A program made the translations under genes and the position numbers. Below are positions 37,683 through 49,800 of a stretch of DNA of 64,000 bases, piece after piece. The notes below the pieces were generated by a model. The model worked only from the letters and a program-made list of their open reading frames with translations. It was not told the origin of the DNA and ran no database searches. Numbering within the stretch: the stretch's first letter is position 1; every line of letters begins with the position of its first letter. Source of the DNA: Hofstenia miamia (lineage: Eukaryota; Xenacoelomorpha; Acoela); contig SCFE01000003.1 in NCBI GenBank assembly GCA_004352715.1, positions 440,007 to 504,006 on the forward strand, written 5' to 3'.

Positions 37683-39011
37683 TCAATATAAAACAGGCAA
37701 AGGTTGGGAACTAAATTTTGACAGCGAATCTGATATAGAGTTTGAAACAAGACTAAGTTTACGATAAAAGTCTACATCTTCAAGAAACCGATTTGATATA
37801 TACTTTTCATTAATTAGATCAGACTGCACACCGAATACTGCACTAGCTTTTGATACACTCATTCCATTAAACTGCACCGCAGCCAACGCGCAACGAAGTT
37901 TTACTTGCTGCTCTTTTTCAGTAATTGGAGCTTCTCTTTCTACAGTTGAAACGTCACTTGAATTAGATTGTAAATGCTTTTGAAAAACACTGCGTATGAA
38001 TTTTTCTGATGGTTGAATTGTGGAATCGGTTATACTAATAGCGTTCTGAAGCGACACTTCTTCTAAAAAATTTACTGCTGCTGGTTCATCCGATTTTCTT
38101 TTTGATGATGTTTCTGATATTTGTTCGAGGTTAGCTTTATTTAATTTTATTTTATTTAAATGATTTCTAATTGTAGATCTCGGTACTCCGTACACAATAG
38201 AAGCACGCCTAGTCCCCATTTTCCCATCGCATACATCTTTCAATGCATTTTGTAAATCATCGTAAGTATAAGGACGTTTTTGAGGCGTTAACACCTCTGC
38301 GGCTGTTAACTTAACAACCTGGGAAACACTCATTTCCTCTTTTTTAGAAGCCTTACACAAAGGTTCCTGACTTGAACAATCGGTATCGGACACTCTTTTA
38401 GATAAGGATCCATGCAATGAATTTTGCAACACCGAATCAAGATAATGAGAGACTGAATTTTTAAGCATACTTTTCGGTAACTCAGCGATGCTGTTATTAG
38501 GTGCATATCCAAGATTTTGTTTCATATCCAAAGACGTTGGTAAATTTAGTAAAATTTCAGGGCTAATTTCTTGAAGGATTTTCTCAGAAAATCGTTCTTT
38601 CAAAATAGGGAGAATTTGCTCAGGCAAATCAGATCCATAATCGCTTCCATTATTATCGGGAACATGATCAGGTATTGGATTAAATTCTTGATAAGGATAG
38701 ACTTGAACATCATCTCTCGACGATAATTTACGCAAATCACAAATATACTTACGATGTTCAGAAAGTTTTTTATAAAACGCTTCATTACGTGCAACACAAA
38801 GAGAACAGTTATCAGTAAAAGAGAAATCAAATAATTCACTATTATCAGTCTCAACGTTAGGCAATGATATTTGACTAGAAAGTTCATATTCAACAATACT
38901 CTCAAATCCCAGTAAAACTAGAATGCTTTTTTTGTGTTTATCAAAAATTCTCCTTACATGCGCCTTTTCTGAATTGCAATAAGTTGATATACAAGCTGTT
39001 GAAATGGACAT
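37683..39011 (-). CDS. LCOR/LCORL/E93 (Mblk-1)-family transcriptional regulator, single exon, 442 aa
   Basis: Nuclear DNA-binding regulator. The protein opens with the LCOR/LCORL-type N-terminal domain: C12, VRRIFDKHKK (19-28), GFESIVEYE (35-43), and CSLC (69-72), a cysteine-containing region that in the family follows the GFESI-EGL motif. The middle (about 100-235) is serine-rich and acidic. Residues about 242-295 form a Pipsqueak-type helix-turn-helix: KRPYTYDDLQNALKDV, then GTRRASIVYGVPRSTIRNHL. A second, weaker one (about 365-405, VSKASAVFGVQSDL) follows. The ATG at 39011 is chosen because the family domain begins right after it. The whole protein is one uninterrupted frame, whereas animal relatives are usually multi-exon, so intron loss or an old retrocopy is possible. 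No CtBP-binding PxDLS motif is visible. The orthologue assignment within the family (LCOR, LCORL, Eip93F, MBR-1) is open. Confidence 0.78.
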   Translation of the reverse strand: MSISTACISTYCNSEKAHVRRIFDKHKKSILVLLGFESIVEYELSSQISLPNVETDNSELFDFSFTDNCSLCVARNEAFYKKLSEHRKYICDLRKLSSRDDVQVYPYQEFNPIPDHVPDNNGSDYGSDLPEQILPILKERFSEKILQEISPEILLNLPTSLDMKQNLGYAPNNSIAELPKSMLKNSVSHYLDSVLQNSLHGSLSKRVSDTDCSSQEPLCKASKKEEMSVSQVVKLTAAEVLTPQKRPYTYDDLQNALKDVCDGKMGTRRASIVYGVPRSTIRNHLNKIKLNKANLEQISETSSKRKSDEPAAVNFLEEVSLQNAISITDSTIQPSEKFIRSVFQKHLQSNSSDVSTVEREAPITEKEQQVKLRCALAAVQFNGMSVSKASAVFGVQSDLINEKYISNRFLEDVDFYRKLSLVSNSISDSLSKFSSQPLPVLY

Positions 39012-39086
39012 AATTAATGTAAAATGAACACTAAATATTGATATGATAAATTAAAAATAATACTAAAACAACCACGAAGAGTAAAT

Positions 39087-39217
39087 GTTCGTAATATATA
39101 AGTTCGTATCAATTAAAAATTAAGTTCGTAAAATTTAAGGTCGTAAAATTGTTTGTATAATATAAGTTCGTAAAATTTATGTTCGTTTAATGTTTCGTAG
39201 CATTGAAGTTCGTAAAG
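39087..39217. promoter_or_regulatory. cluster of about nine GTTCGTAA-like repeats upstream of the LCOR/E93-like gene
   Basis: GTTCGTAAAATT-type words recur every 12-20 bp, e.g. at 39087, 39102, 39124, 39141, 39166, 39181, 39193 and 39209, from 76 to about 205 bp upstream of the ATG of the divergent minus-strand gene. The words share a core (G)TTCGTA with A/T-rich spacers. It may be a promoter-proximal array of factor sites or simply a decayed short tandem repeat. Confidence 0.5.
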
Positions 39218-39677
39218 AGCTTTATATTAAATTACATATAGTTTTAGCAGGAGAAAATCCCTCTGGTAATTTATCTTACATTTTTCAAATTTAATTGTCA
39301 AGAGGCATGGTTTCACTTTTTATGAAGTAGTTATAGAAATTGAACGCTACAGTGCATGCCTTCCTCTTACTTTTATATTTAAATCTACTAGGCATGTCAA
39401 GTTGTATCTAGATTATTAATTTTGCAATGCTGACTTTACATGAGTTGTCTAAGTTTTTTGTCCTGCAAAAGATACCTTTATTAAAGACATATTTAAGATA
39501 TAAAACAGCATCCATATTTGATTGTGGCTACATCATTGGACTACATAAAGTCATTTTTATGTCAATAAAGTTGCTTATCTAGTTGGTGACTGAAATAAAT
39601 CTAAAATTTGAGTGTATTTAGTGTTCTTACAGGTAGATGCAAAAAACTGATCCTTTAAAAACACTTATAATGAACTA

Positions 39678-40097
39678 CAGGGTGCCCAGCAAAAAGTCAA
39701 GAAATTTGCAAACTCTTTCAAAATCGCTTTATTAAATTAATAAACATAACTAACTGATTAACATTCTAACTTGATTAAATCATTTTTGTTTTATTCAATG
39801 CTTCATTTAGAAATAATTTCATAAGCATTAATTATGACTTCTGAGCAAGTGACCGATTTTCAGCGCGAAGTAATTGTACTTTTTAAAACAGAAAACTCGA
39901 CATGGGGCCTCTCTAAGACTCCAATCTTGTTATGACAGTGATGGCTCACATTTCGAACATTTCCTCTGAACTCTTTCATTGTAATATTCAATAAAACATT
40001 AAAAAGTTTAATGTTAATCAGTTAGTTATGTTTATTAATTTAATAAAGCGATTTTGAAAGAGTTAGCAAATTTCTTGACTTTTTGCTGGGCACCCTG
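39678..40097 (+). mobile_element. 420-bp mariner-type deletion derivative with about 90-bp inverted repeats
   Basis: Starts CAGGGTGCCCAGCAAAAAGT and ends with its complement, flanked by TA on both sides (39676-39677, 40098-40099). The inverted repeats run for about 90 bp with few mismatches. Inside, ATG at 39834 opens 33 codons starting MTSEQVTDFQREVIVLFKTE, a transposase-like N-terminus, and 39934-39969 reads DSDGSHFEHFL-stop, the mariner-type C-terminus (DGGHxEHLL). The two are out of frame, so the catalytic middle was deleted and only start and end of the gene remain. Confidence 0.85.
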
Positions 40098-42399
40098 TAA
40101 TTTAAATTCAATTTTGTACTGCTAATGACGTCATTTTTATGAAATGTGGTAATGGGCTGACTTTCGTATCTTTAATATCGCTTGAATAAAATAAACCATA
40201 TTTTTTTCCTAGGACTAAAAATTTAAGCAAATCATATAGTGATATTAAAATTTTTTGAATTGATTCAAGAATTAAACTTTCGTGAAAGCCCCATTTGGGC
40301 AAAAAAGCGAATACAGGACATTACAGGCTATTTTGCATTAAGCAAGTGAATAGTAAAATAGCTTCAGATTCGGATTGTTGAATATGCCGACTTCAAATTT
40401 TGAAGTTTGCGAGACTGAAATCATCTTATATTTTTTGTAGTGGTTTACTATAAATTTTCTAGGTGAAATTGCATACGGATTTAAGACGGTTGTTTGGTAT
40501 CTTGATTAATATTTTGTAAATTATAATAATATTTTCCACTCGGTTTTTACCAAACGTCAATACGGACAAAGCGGTAAAGAAGGCGGTTTAAACGACGCTG
40601 TTTAACGCGATTAAAAATCAACTTTTTATTAAGGCGATGCTTATTGTCTAAAGTATTTAATATATACCATTCAATTACTGAAACATATATTACTGAGAAA
40701 TTTAATGCAATTCTTGTAATAATGCAAATGACTAGTTATTGGCTTTGTATTTGATGTTTCTGGGTATATGAAAGGATAACAGATCTCTATCAAGCGTTAG
40801 CAGCCAATGTTGATCACTATAAGAAGTAATGATTTGGAAACTACAATGATTCTGATACTTCCTTTCATTAAAAATAGTTTTTTCTATTGCCTTACTCAAG
40901 TCATTGTTTTTATTCTCAAAAACTTGAGCAATGAATATATACACATTTCCAAGCAATTGAGAAACATTCTAAAGCATTTTTACACTTTTTTACTAATGAC
41001 ATTCGAGCACTTTTGTGCTTCAATTTTTTAATGTAACTAAATGAAAATTCAACAAAATTTCGAACCTGAGGTGTCTTCCGATCCACTTGAAGTCAATTAG
41101 GCTCTTGAGTTTTGCATAAGGGTAACCGAGATCCTCTCATTCTGAAGATGCCAGTGACACTTGCAATTACGTCAAAAAATTGTTTTAGCTGTTTCCGCTG
41201 ATGTCATTCATTTTATCAACAAAAAGCTAGATAAATTTTAGGCGTTGAGTGCTTTCTAGCACACTTTTATGAAGCTATGCATCTGTATTATTAATCCTCT
41301 GAAGCGTTAGATATTGACCAACAGCTTGTACAGGATAATGAAAAAAATTGGTTTCAGGAAAAATTTATACTTTGCGAAGAAACATATCAATCCAAACTTG
41401 GTTTATGATATTTAGATGGAACCTACAGTTATTTTAATGAACAGTAATCGCGATATCGTCATTAACAACTAATTTGATTCACATTGTTAGTTATCTTGTA
41501 AAATAGGCTTACAATGAGGCTAAATGGGCGTGATGTTCTCTAAATTTAAAGAAATAAAAGGCAATAACTGTTTTTCAGCAAATATTTGAATGACCACACA
41601 TGTAATACAAAATACTTTTTGTAAGTTATGCTTGCATGCAGTATATCAAAAACCCTACTATTTTTGGGCAACATCTATTACTGAAAAAATTATTCCATAA
41701 ACAAAATTTGCCTTCAAATTACAAAGAAATAGTCTTTTATAGATTGAGCTACTCCAAGCTCCTTTGGTAGAACAGACTGTGAGACAGGTTGCAAAATGAT
41801 GTTCTTGAAGGAAGTCACACTTTTCATTGTGCAAAAATAGTAATCGGAAACCTCTTTGGCCAGATCATATAATCTTAGTAAAAGAAGGATTTTTACTCTT
41901 ACGTTTTCAATGCATTTATATATTCTCGCTTTTTGTAGATGTACTTTAAGCATTAATTTAATGGTATACTTATAAAATTTAAGTAAATGCGAATTCTTGC
42001 TCTATGTATATTTCATTGGTACTATATTCTTGTGTTTTATTAATTTCAAATAATAACTTTAACAATTTAAAGATACATGACCTGAGAATGTCAAACCTCA
42101 ATTTCGATATAAAGTTTATATGTATTTATTCTAGAACGTTTATATTAAATGATTAAATTATCTTATTTTGCAAAATGGTGATTTACATTTTTGAATAATT
42201 CATTGATGGAGTCACTGTTTATCTTTTGTGCACCAGTAACGTTCCTTTTTTCAAAACATATTTATATGAAAATCACAATTTGGACCCAACAATTTCGATT
42301 TTTTTGATTTAATGATTGTTCAATCTTGAGCTTTTTTGACTTTAGGTTAAATATTGGGAATTAGGAGGAGAAGACCATTTTATTGCTATTTATCAGCAC
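40098..42399. other. non-coding stretch
   Basis: No supportable gene; the overlapping frames at 40732-40956 and 40807-41031 and the minus frame at 41714-41953 have no recognisable motifs. The left part of the hAT gene fossil's element may extend into the right edge of this stretch. Confidence 0.35.
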
Positions 42400-43337
42400 C
42401 GTGGTTAAAATTTAGGATAGAGTATTTCCCCAAGTTTTTAGGAACAAAGGTGCGATCTTTGCATTTTGTTCAGAAGAGAGAAGCGTCTTTCAACCGAACA
42501 TGTCGCAGTAGTGCACGATTGTAATTTTGCAAATATGAATGGACAGATATCTTGCGTATATAATTATGTTCAGCAAATTGTTTTGCTCGATTCTTCATTT
42601 GATATAATCCCGAAGGACATGTCAATTTTGTTTGAAGTCGAAACACCTCAAGTCATTGTATGCTTTGATCATAGAATATCTGCGGGATTCTACTTTGTCA
42701 ATTAGTTCCAAAAGACCACTATAACAGCGGGTATTCTCCGTCGATTCCATTTTTGATCTCCGCTTCTGATTGTTATCTTAGGCCACGGTTAGACTAGGTG
42801 ATTGGTTAAAAGTGATCTGTCACTTTTGAAAGCGTTGCACGTCTAACCACCCAAGATAATTAGCGATGTGACGATCATGAAGAAATCGTACGTGTTCGAT
42901 TTCATTTGTGATTGATGTGCAGAGCGCGCAGTCTAACCACACTTTATTTGTGATTATCCTGTAACAATTACTAAAAGTGATTTGCGTAGCAATTTAAAAG
43001 GCTTCAATAAGCGTTGTGCCAAACTGAAGTTCATCAAATTATATTATTATGATATGTATTATATTTATATCGACTGTTTTTTATTTTAAAAATATATTTC
43101 CCTTACATTATTATATAATTTTGATACATATACTACATAATTTTACTGAAATGATTCATTGCTATGAACACAAAACAGACGGCTGGTGTTAATTTCTCTC
43201 TGTGCATAATTGACACTTAGAATGGCGATCAACATAGACGAAAATGACAAATTCACACAAGAAAAATTGTTGAAAGACGCAATGAATCTGTGATTCTAAA
43301 CTAAAGAAAATGTCAAGCAGCATCGGCTGCGGTTGAG

Positions 43338-43676
43338 AGAAATCTTAACCACAATATATTGAAATTTATGTGCTGTTATTATAATTTAGTGAAGTAGAGT
43401 TGCTTTAAAAATTGACTATGCATATTTTTGTATTTGTTTTATATCTTGTTCTCAGTAATAGAAAACAGGTTTATATTGCTTAAATGAATCATTTTGAAAA
43501 TTGGATTTTCATATTTTAGGGCATATTTAACTAAATCCCGCCATATTTTGTCACACAAATTAGGTCATATTTTGTTTGTTTTTAAAATCATATTTCTGGT
43601 TGGCCTTGTAATAATTGAATGATATATTATCCGGTATTCGGCAGTCAAATTATCCGGTATATTCAATTCACTATCC
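43338..43676. repeat. dispersed repeat, copy 2 (partner 8078-8352)
   Basis: Similar along its length to 8078-8352 and ends at ATTCAATTCACTATCC immediately before a hAT MITE terminus. Lies within the Harbinger-like element, so it is probably part of that family's interior. Confidence 0.7.
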
Positions 43677-43737
43677 CAGTGGCGTACGCAGGGGGGACAT
43701 GGTGGAATGTCCCTCCGTCAGGTTTTCAAATTTGATT
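43677..43737 (+). mobile_element. hAT MITE, left end only
   Basis: CAGTGGCGTACGCAGGGGGG followed by ACATGGTGGAATGTCC and the GGTTTTCAAATTTGAT body, then the similarity stops. Same family as 7545-7788. Confidence 0.7.
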
Positions 43738-43955
43738 AAAAAAGTCCCTATAAGTGATTGGTAAATAACAAGTAAGCTTCAGAAAAATAAAATTTTCAAA
43801 AAATAAATTATTATTATTTGTTCTGCCCTATAAATATATTTTTTGTTTTTATGTATGCCATATTTTGCAGATACTTCAATTTGATTTGCAATCTCAGATT
43901 TGCTTATGAAACACAATAATACATAGAACTGTATTAAGCATTTTCTAAGCTTGGC

Positions 43956-44160
43956 CAGTGACGTACGCAGGGGGGCATGGTGGAATGTCTCCCCCCCCGT
44001 CATGTTTTCAAAAGTGATTTTGACTGAATAAATCAAAAAATTGAAAATTTTAAAATCTAGGATCGTGAAATGCATTTTTAGGGTGTATTTTCTCAATATT
44101 TTAAAAAATTTTGGCGGGCCTCGCCCTGCATTGAGTCAGAAAATCCTGCGTACGCCTCTA
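43956..44160 (+). mobile_element. hAT MITE, near-complete copy
   Basis: CAGTGACGTACGCAGGGGGG at the left, body as in 7545-7788 (including GGCGGGCCTCGCCCTGCATT), and AAAATCCTGCGTACGCC at the right. No clean target duplication is visible, so the ends have decayed or rearranged. Confidence 0.75.
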
Positions 44161-45418
44161 CCTGAATTCCATCCCTACTAATAACTGATGAAGGCATTAA
44201 TGTCTAAGAGCTGAAATTTGTTAAAATATGCTTTACAGATAACACTATTTCAAGTTCACCAATAATTGTACATTTAATCATAATTTTTGAGATTAATTTT
44301 ACTACAGTCAGAAATTCTGGTCGTTATTTCTTTATAAAACATTGCGCATGCGCCACAAATCACCTAGTGTAACCACTCCAATGTGATTGGTAAGCTGTTT
44401 TCATCACAACAACAATTATAAGTGCAATGCAGTCTAACCACTAACTGGTGATGCAATTTTGTAATTGCTTTTGTGACCAATCACCTAGTCTAACCGTGGC
44501 CTTAACATAAGCTATTAATTCTCCATCATCGGACAACGACAGCACTATACGTCGGATTTCTGGTAAATAATGGACTTAGTATCCGATGACAGCTCTGTCA
44601 TGTACCCCATCTTGTAATCATTGGAATAGGTGGACTACCAATTTCATGAAACAAATGTTCTTGCTAGGTGGTCTTCACTGTCGCAGCCTTTAAAGTGGCC
44701 TCCCGATTATTAACATTCTTGTATTTGCTCCTGAGCTTTTCAGCACAATTATTGAGTAAATGCGCCATGCGTATCACATGAAAAAGACTTGAGTAAAAGT
44801 TCTTGACTTTTACCAGCAGCTATCATATATGCAGCAGCATAAGAGAAAAGCAAATGCAATTTTTCCTTGCTATCTTAATTTTTTCAAGGCGTCATCACTG
44901 TGCTGGGAAACGATTGCATGATTTGGTGGACCATCTAGATGTACACACACTAGCGAAAATACACACTCTGGAGCTCCAATATCATCTCCAAGAATGTTAC
45001 AATACTTTCAACCATTGATTTCAGATTCATTGTGTACTAGGAAGACTTTATCATTCAGGACATCTATAACACGAGTTTCTTAGTTCTCTGAAATTTGTTC
45101 TACTTTGCACCGGATTGTTTGTCTCAATGTGCAATTACCATTTTATATCTAGGAATAACTTCTGCATGGTGTCTCGTTTTTTCAATGGTATGTTGGCTGC
45201 CGAAAATGCCTTCACTGCTTTTTGAACACAGTCTTTGTATGGAGGAGCAAGAAAGGTTAGCTGTCTTGATGAACTTGCTGCAATCTTGTGTCAATACGCC
45301 GCTTAATGGTTGCCGAGTTCCTATGGCTTTGCATAAAAAATTTCTTCGCGTGACGGACTAATTCATTGCACAGGGTGCAAAAGAGTATATCATTTTGGAT
45401 ACATATAAACTCAGTTGG

Positions 45419-45420
<2 letters not shown>

Positions 45421-45454
<34 letters not shown>
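45421..45454. repeat. TA microsatellite
   Basis: About 34 bp of (TA)n directly 5' (minus sense) of the hAT fossil's zinc finger. Confidence 0.95.
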
Positions 45455-45457
<3 letters not shown>

Positions 45458-45466
45458 AATATACAT

Positions 45467-46850
45467 ATGTTGTTTAAGATGTGAGTATAGACATTAAATG
45501 ATTAAATTATTAGATTTTTCTCCAATAACACGATTTCTTGATTTTTAATTGACGACGGCCATAAAGAATAATTTTTTTCCACTGCCAAAATTTCAAAAGG
45601 ATTTTCGATAGTCACTCTCATAGAGTTCGATTAAATGTAAGCTGTTCATCGTTTTTCTTATTGAAAATAAATTTACATTATGCATTTATCCATTCAATGA
45701 TGACCCATTAGGCAGAAGAAGAAAAGTTATGCTGTGTTGAGTGGATTTGTTGCGTGACAATGTCTCTCTTAGAAATAGCCTTTTCGCATAAATTTCTATC
45801 AAAAAAATTATACTACTCGTCCACCTGCTTCTCATGAATTTCTTTACCAATATTTGCTCCTCGTTAAGTTGTTGAATGAAATATATGATCGTCAACTATA
45901 ACTGTAGTTTAAATCACAAGACAAAAATTTAACAATGTTTTGTTAAAGTTTTATAATCATTAGATATATGTAAGCTGCAAATTTGGATTAATTTTTTATG
46001 AAGTCCGCACAATTTTGAGCTTATAGTGTTTTTTAAACCCCGTGTAGAAAGCATAAACAAATGTTTGCATGCTGCAAAGCTATTTATAATAGCATTTGGC
46101 AAATATTTAATACTCTTGCAATCGTTTTTTTAAATTGTAGGCCACAGCAGAAGATGTTTTATCATTGACAACTTTTTTACTTGATTAAATCTAATTGTCA
46201 TTTTTTTTTAAATTAAAATCTACTTATACTCTTTTTCCTCCTGCTAATATAATACAATCAATACTGGTAGAATAAATTTATTTTGAAGTCTGCAGAAACC
46301 TCTACTTTCTATAACCATTGGGAATTTCGTATTTAAATTTTCAAATATATAACAACATTAACATCACAATTCTTTAATATACGTAATCTTTTTCCTTTTC
46401 TAATTCAAAACAACGAGAGCGTCAACACCAGTTTACAAATGTTTTTTATATTATTCCAACACTTAATTTGTGCTAGAATTTATATACTAATTCACTAAGC
46501 AAGAGATTCCTCCGAAATATTTAAGTTACAGTTTTCTAGAATTGCATGTCCAAATATTACCTGTTGCTCGTGGCTTATGAGAATATGAGTACTCATAACT
46601 TTTCCTAATATGTATGCTATTAGTTGAGAAAATAGTTTTTGTTATGCAATCTATATATGAACACCTTTTCTGTATGTGTACAAATCACATGATTGGACTT
46701 ATTACGAAATGTATCGAATGTACAAAAAGCAACAAACCTTATTTTTGTCATGAAAAGTAAAATATTACTCTTTGTTTAACCCGACTTCATTGTTTTTACA
46801 ATCAAATCATCGCATAAAACTTGATAAGGTATAAACTTTAAAAGGTTTAG
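45467..46850. other. non-coding, upstream intron of ELP1
   Basis: No recognisable ELP1 exon despite the missing N-terminus (about 110 residues by comparison with human ELP1). A good-looking acceptor at about 46126-46140 (polypyrimidine then TTGTAG) is not followed by ELP1-like sequence. Confidence 0.35.
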
Positions 46851-49800
46851 GTGTGGAGTTGTTCATTTTCCGCTGATAAAGCAGACTTAAATTTAATTGG
46901 TGGATTTGGAAAAATTGTTCAATGTGCGATGTGGTCTCCTGATCAGCAGCATCTTGTTGTAGTGGGAGTTGATAATATTGTAACACTCATAACATCTTCG
47001 TTTGACACTGTAAGTGAGGAAAATATCTTGGCTTCACATACTTCTCAAAGTGTGAGTTTGGGATGGGGTTCAAAGAAAACTCAATTTCATGGCACTCAAG
47101 GTTAGTTGAAAAACAACATTACATAAAGCCTACTATAATCTGTAGTTTACTTTTCTATGAATTTCATGTGTGGAGGGAATGTAGGACCTAAAAGTCTTGG
47201 TGGCGACTCAAGTTTCCTAGCTCCGGTCCTACATATTATAATTGAAATAGGCTCACTATAAATGATGATATTAGCCAAAGTTTTGCGTAAAAGTCATATC
47301 AGTTTTGTGATCGATGTAGAGCAATTATGTTGGTCACAGTGGGAATATTTCTTTTTGAAAATTTATTGGAGTTATCTGCTGGTGATGTTATTTCTATTTT
47401 TATTATTGATAATTTCTCATATGTTGTTAGTAGTAAAGGTCGTTGAATTTAGAGCTATATTTACAACATGTAAAAATACAAATATTGGGCAAATATTGCG
47501 GTAAATAGCTCACAATTCACGAAATAAACTCCTATTTAAGTTACATCATTGTTTACCTTGTACTCTTCTGTATAAAGTTTGCGAAATAGCTATAAAGCGT
47601 GCCATAATTGGAGCGATATTCTTTTTAATACATAGCTCACGTCGAGATTTAGACTCAAGTGCTTTGTACAATTGTACATCGAAATTGTGAAATGAACACA
47701 TCCGATTAAATTACTTCTCCAATAAGAAATTAATCAAAATACTCCTACTTACAGGCCGAACTTCTCGAATTCAGAAAATAACATATTGTATCTTTATGAG
47801 TTTTCCTCAGATCGATAGAAATTTACAGCCTCTACCAACAATAGTTATGTCGTGCAATATCATCGTTTTATAAATATAATTTTTTACGATTGGCCAGGTT
47901 TGAGAATTTTTGTTTGCAATTTAAAGTCAGAGGTGGTAGCGATCAGAAACTTCAATGGACAAGAGTCGTGTCGCCAACAGAGAACGAAACTGAAAAAATA
48001 AACTCTTCTCTATCACATCGTGTTTTCAGATTGTGGACATCTTTATTAGTTTTTGAGATATATTTTAAGAACCATAACATATTTAAAGAATCCGTGCGAT
48101 ATTTAATCGAATTAATCATTGAAGTGTTGTCCCATTAGGTGATTACTTGCTCATCAATAATAATAGAGCTTTGCTAATATTTATTGACAATGATTCATAT
48201 ATCGCAAGATCATTCATAAACGTCTACGATTTTGATTGGTTAAAATAGTTTGTTAACCAATAATATTGATTAGAATATGTGTCTTATTTCTATATAATAA
48301 CACATCTCAATACCATATGAAAATTAATATTGTAAGTAAACGTCAATATATGTTTACTACATAACTATGTTAATGACAGACAGCAATTAATCACAATTTC
48401 TTGCATTTTCATACAGTTTCTATTAGTGACCTCGAAATTTTTTTAACCCTAATTTATTAATGCGGATTTTATATTTGTCAACGCAGATAGGGAAGTTTTA
48501 CTTAATTATACAGAAGTGATTGTTGTATTATCCCTAAATATATCTGAATGGAAAACATATCTGATGAGAAAAAATTCTAAGAAATTAATTGAAATATTAT
48601 ATCTGCTCATAACGTTTAAAAAACCTTGTTACTTTCATGTTAGTTTTCCTGACTTCTACTCAGTTTTGTGTTCAAATGCATGCGGAAATATTTGATTACA
48701 TTTTGCGATTGGGGAATATTATTCAAGGAATGTTAGTGAAAATTTTTATTGAAGACCTTCTAAGACATCCCCCTCAGCTAAAGAAGTAAAAAATATGCAA
48801 TTGACTGCAGGCTAGTATATCCGCCAAAGTAATCTCCCAGGCATTCAACAAAGCAAGTCCAACAATCACAAGATGAGATTTCCCATAAGCCCTATAAATC
48901 AAATTGATAGATAACGAGCATCTCGATACGGTCCAGCACCATGAAGATCAAATTCCTTTCAAACTTTTAGAAAAAGTGCCAGGGTCTCACTTTTTTTGAC
49001 TCACCATCGTACATAATTGAAAATGAAGAATGAAAATAGTGCCTGCAAAGAGGGAAATAAATAAAAAATTCGCGTTGTATATCAAATGTTAATTCTTAAG
49101 TAGTGGCGTACAGATGGGGAGGCCAGGGGGGCCAAGGCCCCCGCTCGAGATATAATGGCCACCATGCTGGCCCTCCTCACTAAAAAATTGGTCGAATGAA
49201 TTTTGATTTTCATACCAATTGACTCTGAATCAATTATATTCATTTAATATATCCGTCTTTGAAGTAATTTAGTGATTGACATGCAGTTCATCCTTATAAC
49301 CTAGGGTAGGGCTCGTGTCAAGCATGAACAAAGGCGTACATGTACTGGCTTCTCTAGTACGGGCACGGACCCGGTATACGGGCTCTAAATGGAGCATATG
49401 ATTGCTTGTCGTTGTTTGAATATGCTAATTTTTAAATCCATTTTTTTGAATTACATTATACTTATTAAGTAATAGGAATTTTCTATCTATTCTATATATC
49501 GATTTCTGAATATGTATTTCATGAAAGACTAAACTTCATATGACCTGTCACGCGAAAAGGGTATTATCCGGATTAATTAAAATTTTTTCAATTTTTGTGA
49601 CAAATCAAAAAGCAATGGTAAACATTATATTTTGCAGGTAAATCATGACAGGAAGTATTTTAGTGTGTGACGTTGAGTTACTCAATGAGAGCCGGACAGG
49701 TTATCTTCCCTCGCTTTGTTTTAGTTTGGCCGGGTTGATGGCAGTGGCTACATGCCCTTTTTCTCTGTGAACTAGATTGTTGTTCGTTTGAGGTTGTAGT

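Larger units (their letters stand above)
42781..44501. mobile_element. PIF/Harbinger-like element, 1721 bp, with TTA target duplication
   Basis: Termini GGCCACGGTTAGACTAGGTG and its complement, identical for about 26 bp; TTA is duplicated at 42778-42780 and 44502-44504. GGCC-starting ends with a 3-bp TWA duplication are typical of PIF/Harbinger. Near both ends there are further copies of CTAACCAC and GTGATTGG phrases. A 22-codon frame from ATG 43221 (ending TQEKLLKDAMNL) may be a relic of its gene. It sits inside the hAT fossil and contains the repeat 43338-43676 and two hAT MITE copies. Confidence 0.85.
42400..45466 (-). pseudogene. hAT transposase fossil split by a Harbinger-like insertion
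   Basis: Read on the minus strand from 45466. A BED-like zinc finger, FCTLCNELVRHAKKFFMQSH (about 45330-45390), is followed by VQKAVKAFSAANIPLKKRDT (about 45170-45240), FHVIRMAHLLNNCAEKLRSK (about 44730-44790), PPIPMITRWGT then TGA in place of Trp (44598-44600), and LPEIRRIVLSLSDDGELIAY ending at about 44508. The insertion 42781-44501 then interrupts it. Beyond it the gene resumes with GLLELIDKVESRRYS (about 42690) and the hATC domain CTTATCSVERRFSLLNKM (about 42480-42530). Many stops and frame breaks: long dead. Plus-strand frames at 42466, 44803 and 45095 are only its antisense. Confidence 0.85.

Noticed and set aside
38330-38905. Minus frames of 60 and 101 codons in the LCOR/E93-like gene
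   Set aside because: Alternative-frame shadows of the 442-codon gene.
42466-42705. 79-codon plus frame
   Set aside because: Antisense of the hATC domain of the same fossil.
44803-45361. Plus-strand frames at 44803-45018 and 45095-45361
   Set aside because: They are antisense to a recognisable minus-strand hAT fossil.
46126-46200. Possible ELP1 exon after a TTGTAG acceptor
   Set aside because: The short frame does not resemble the expected ELP1 region and stops quickly.
47890-48138. 82-codon frame in the ELP1 intron
   Set aside because: No family match I can recognise, and it is within a long intron.
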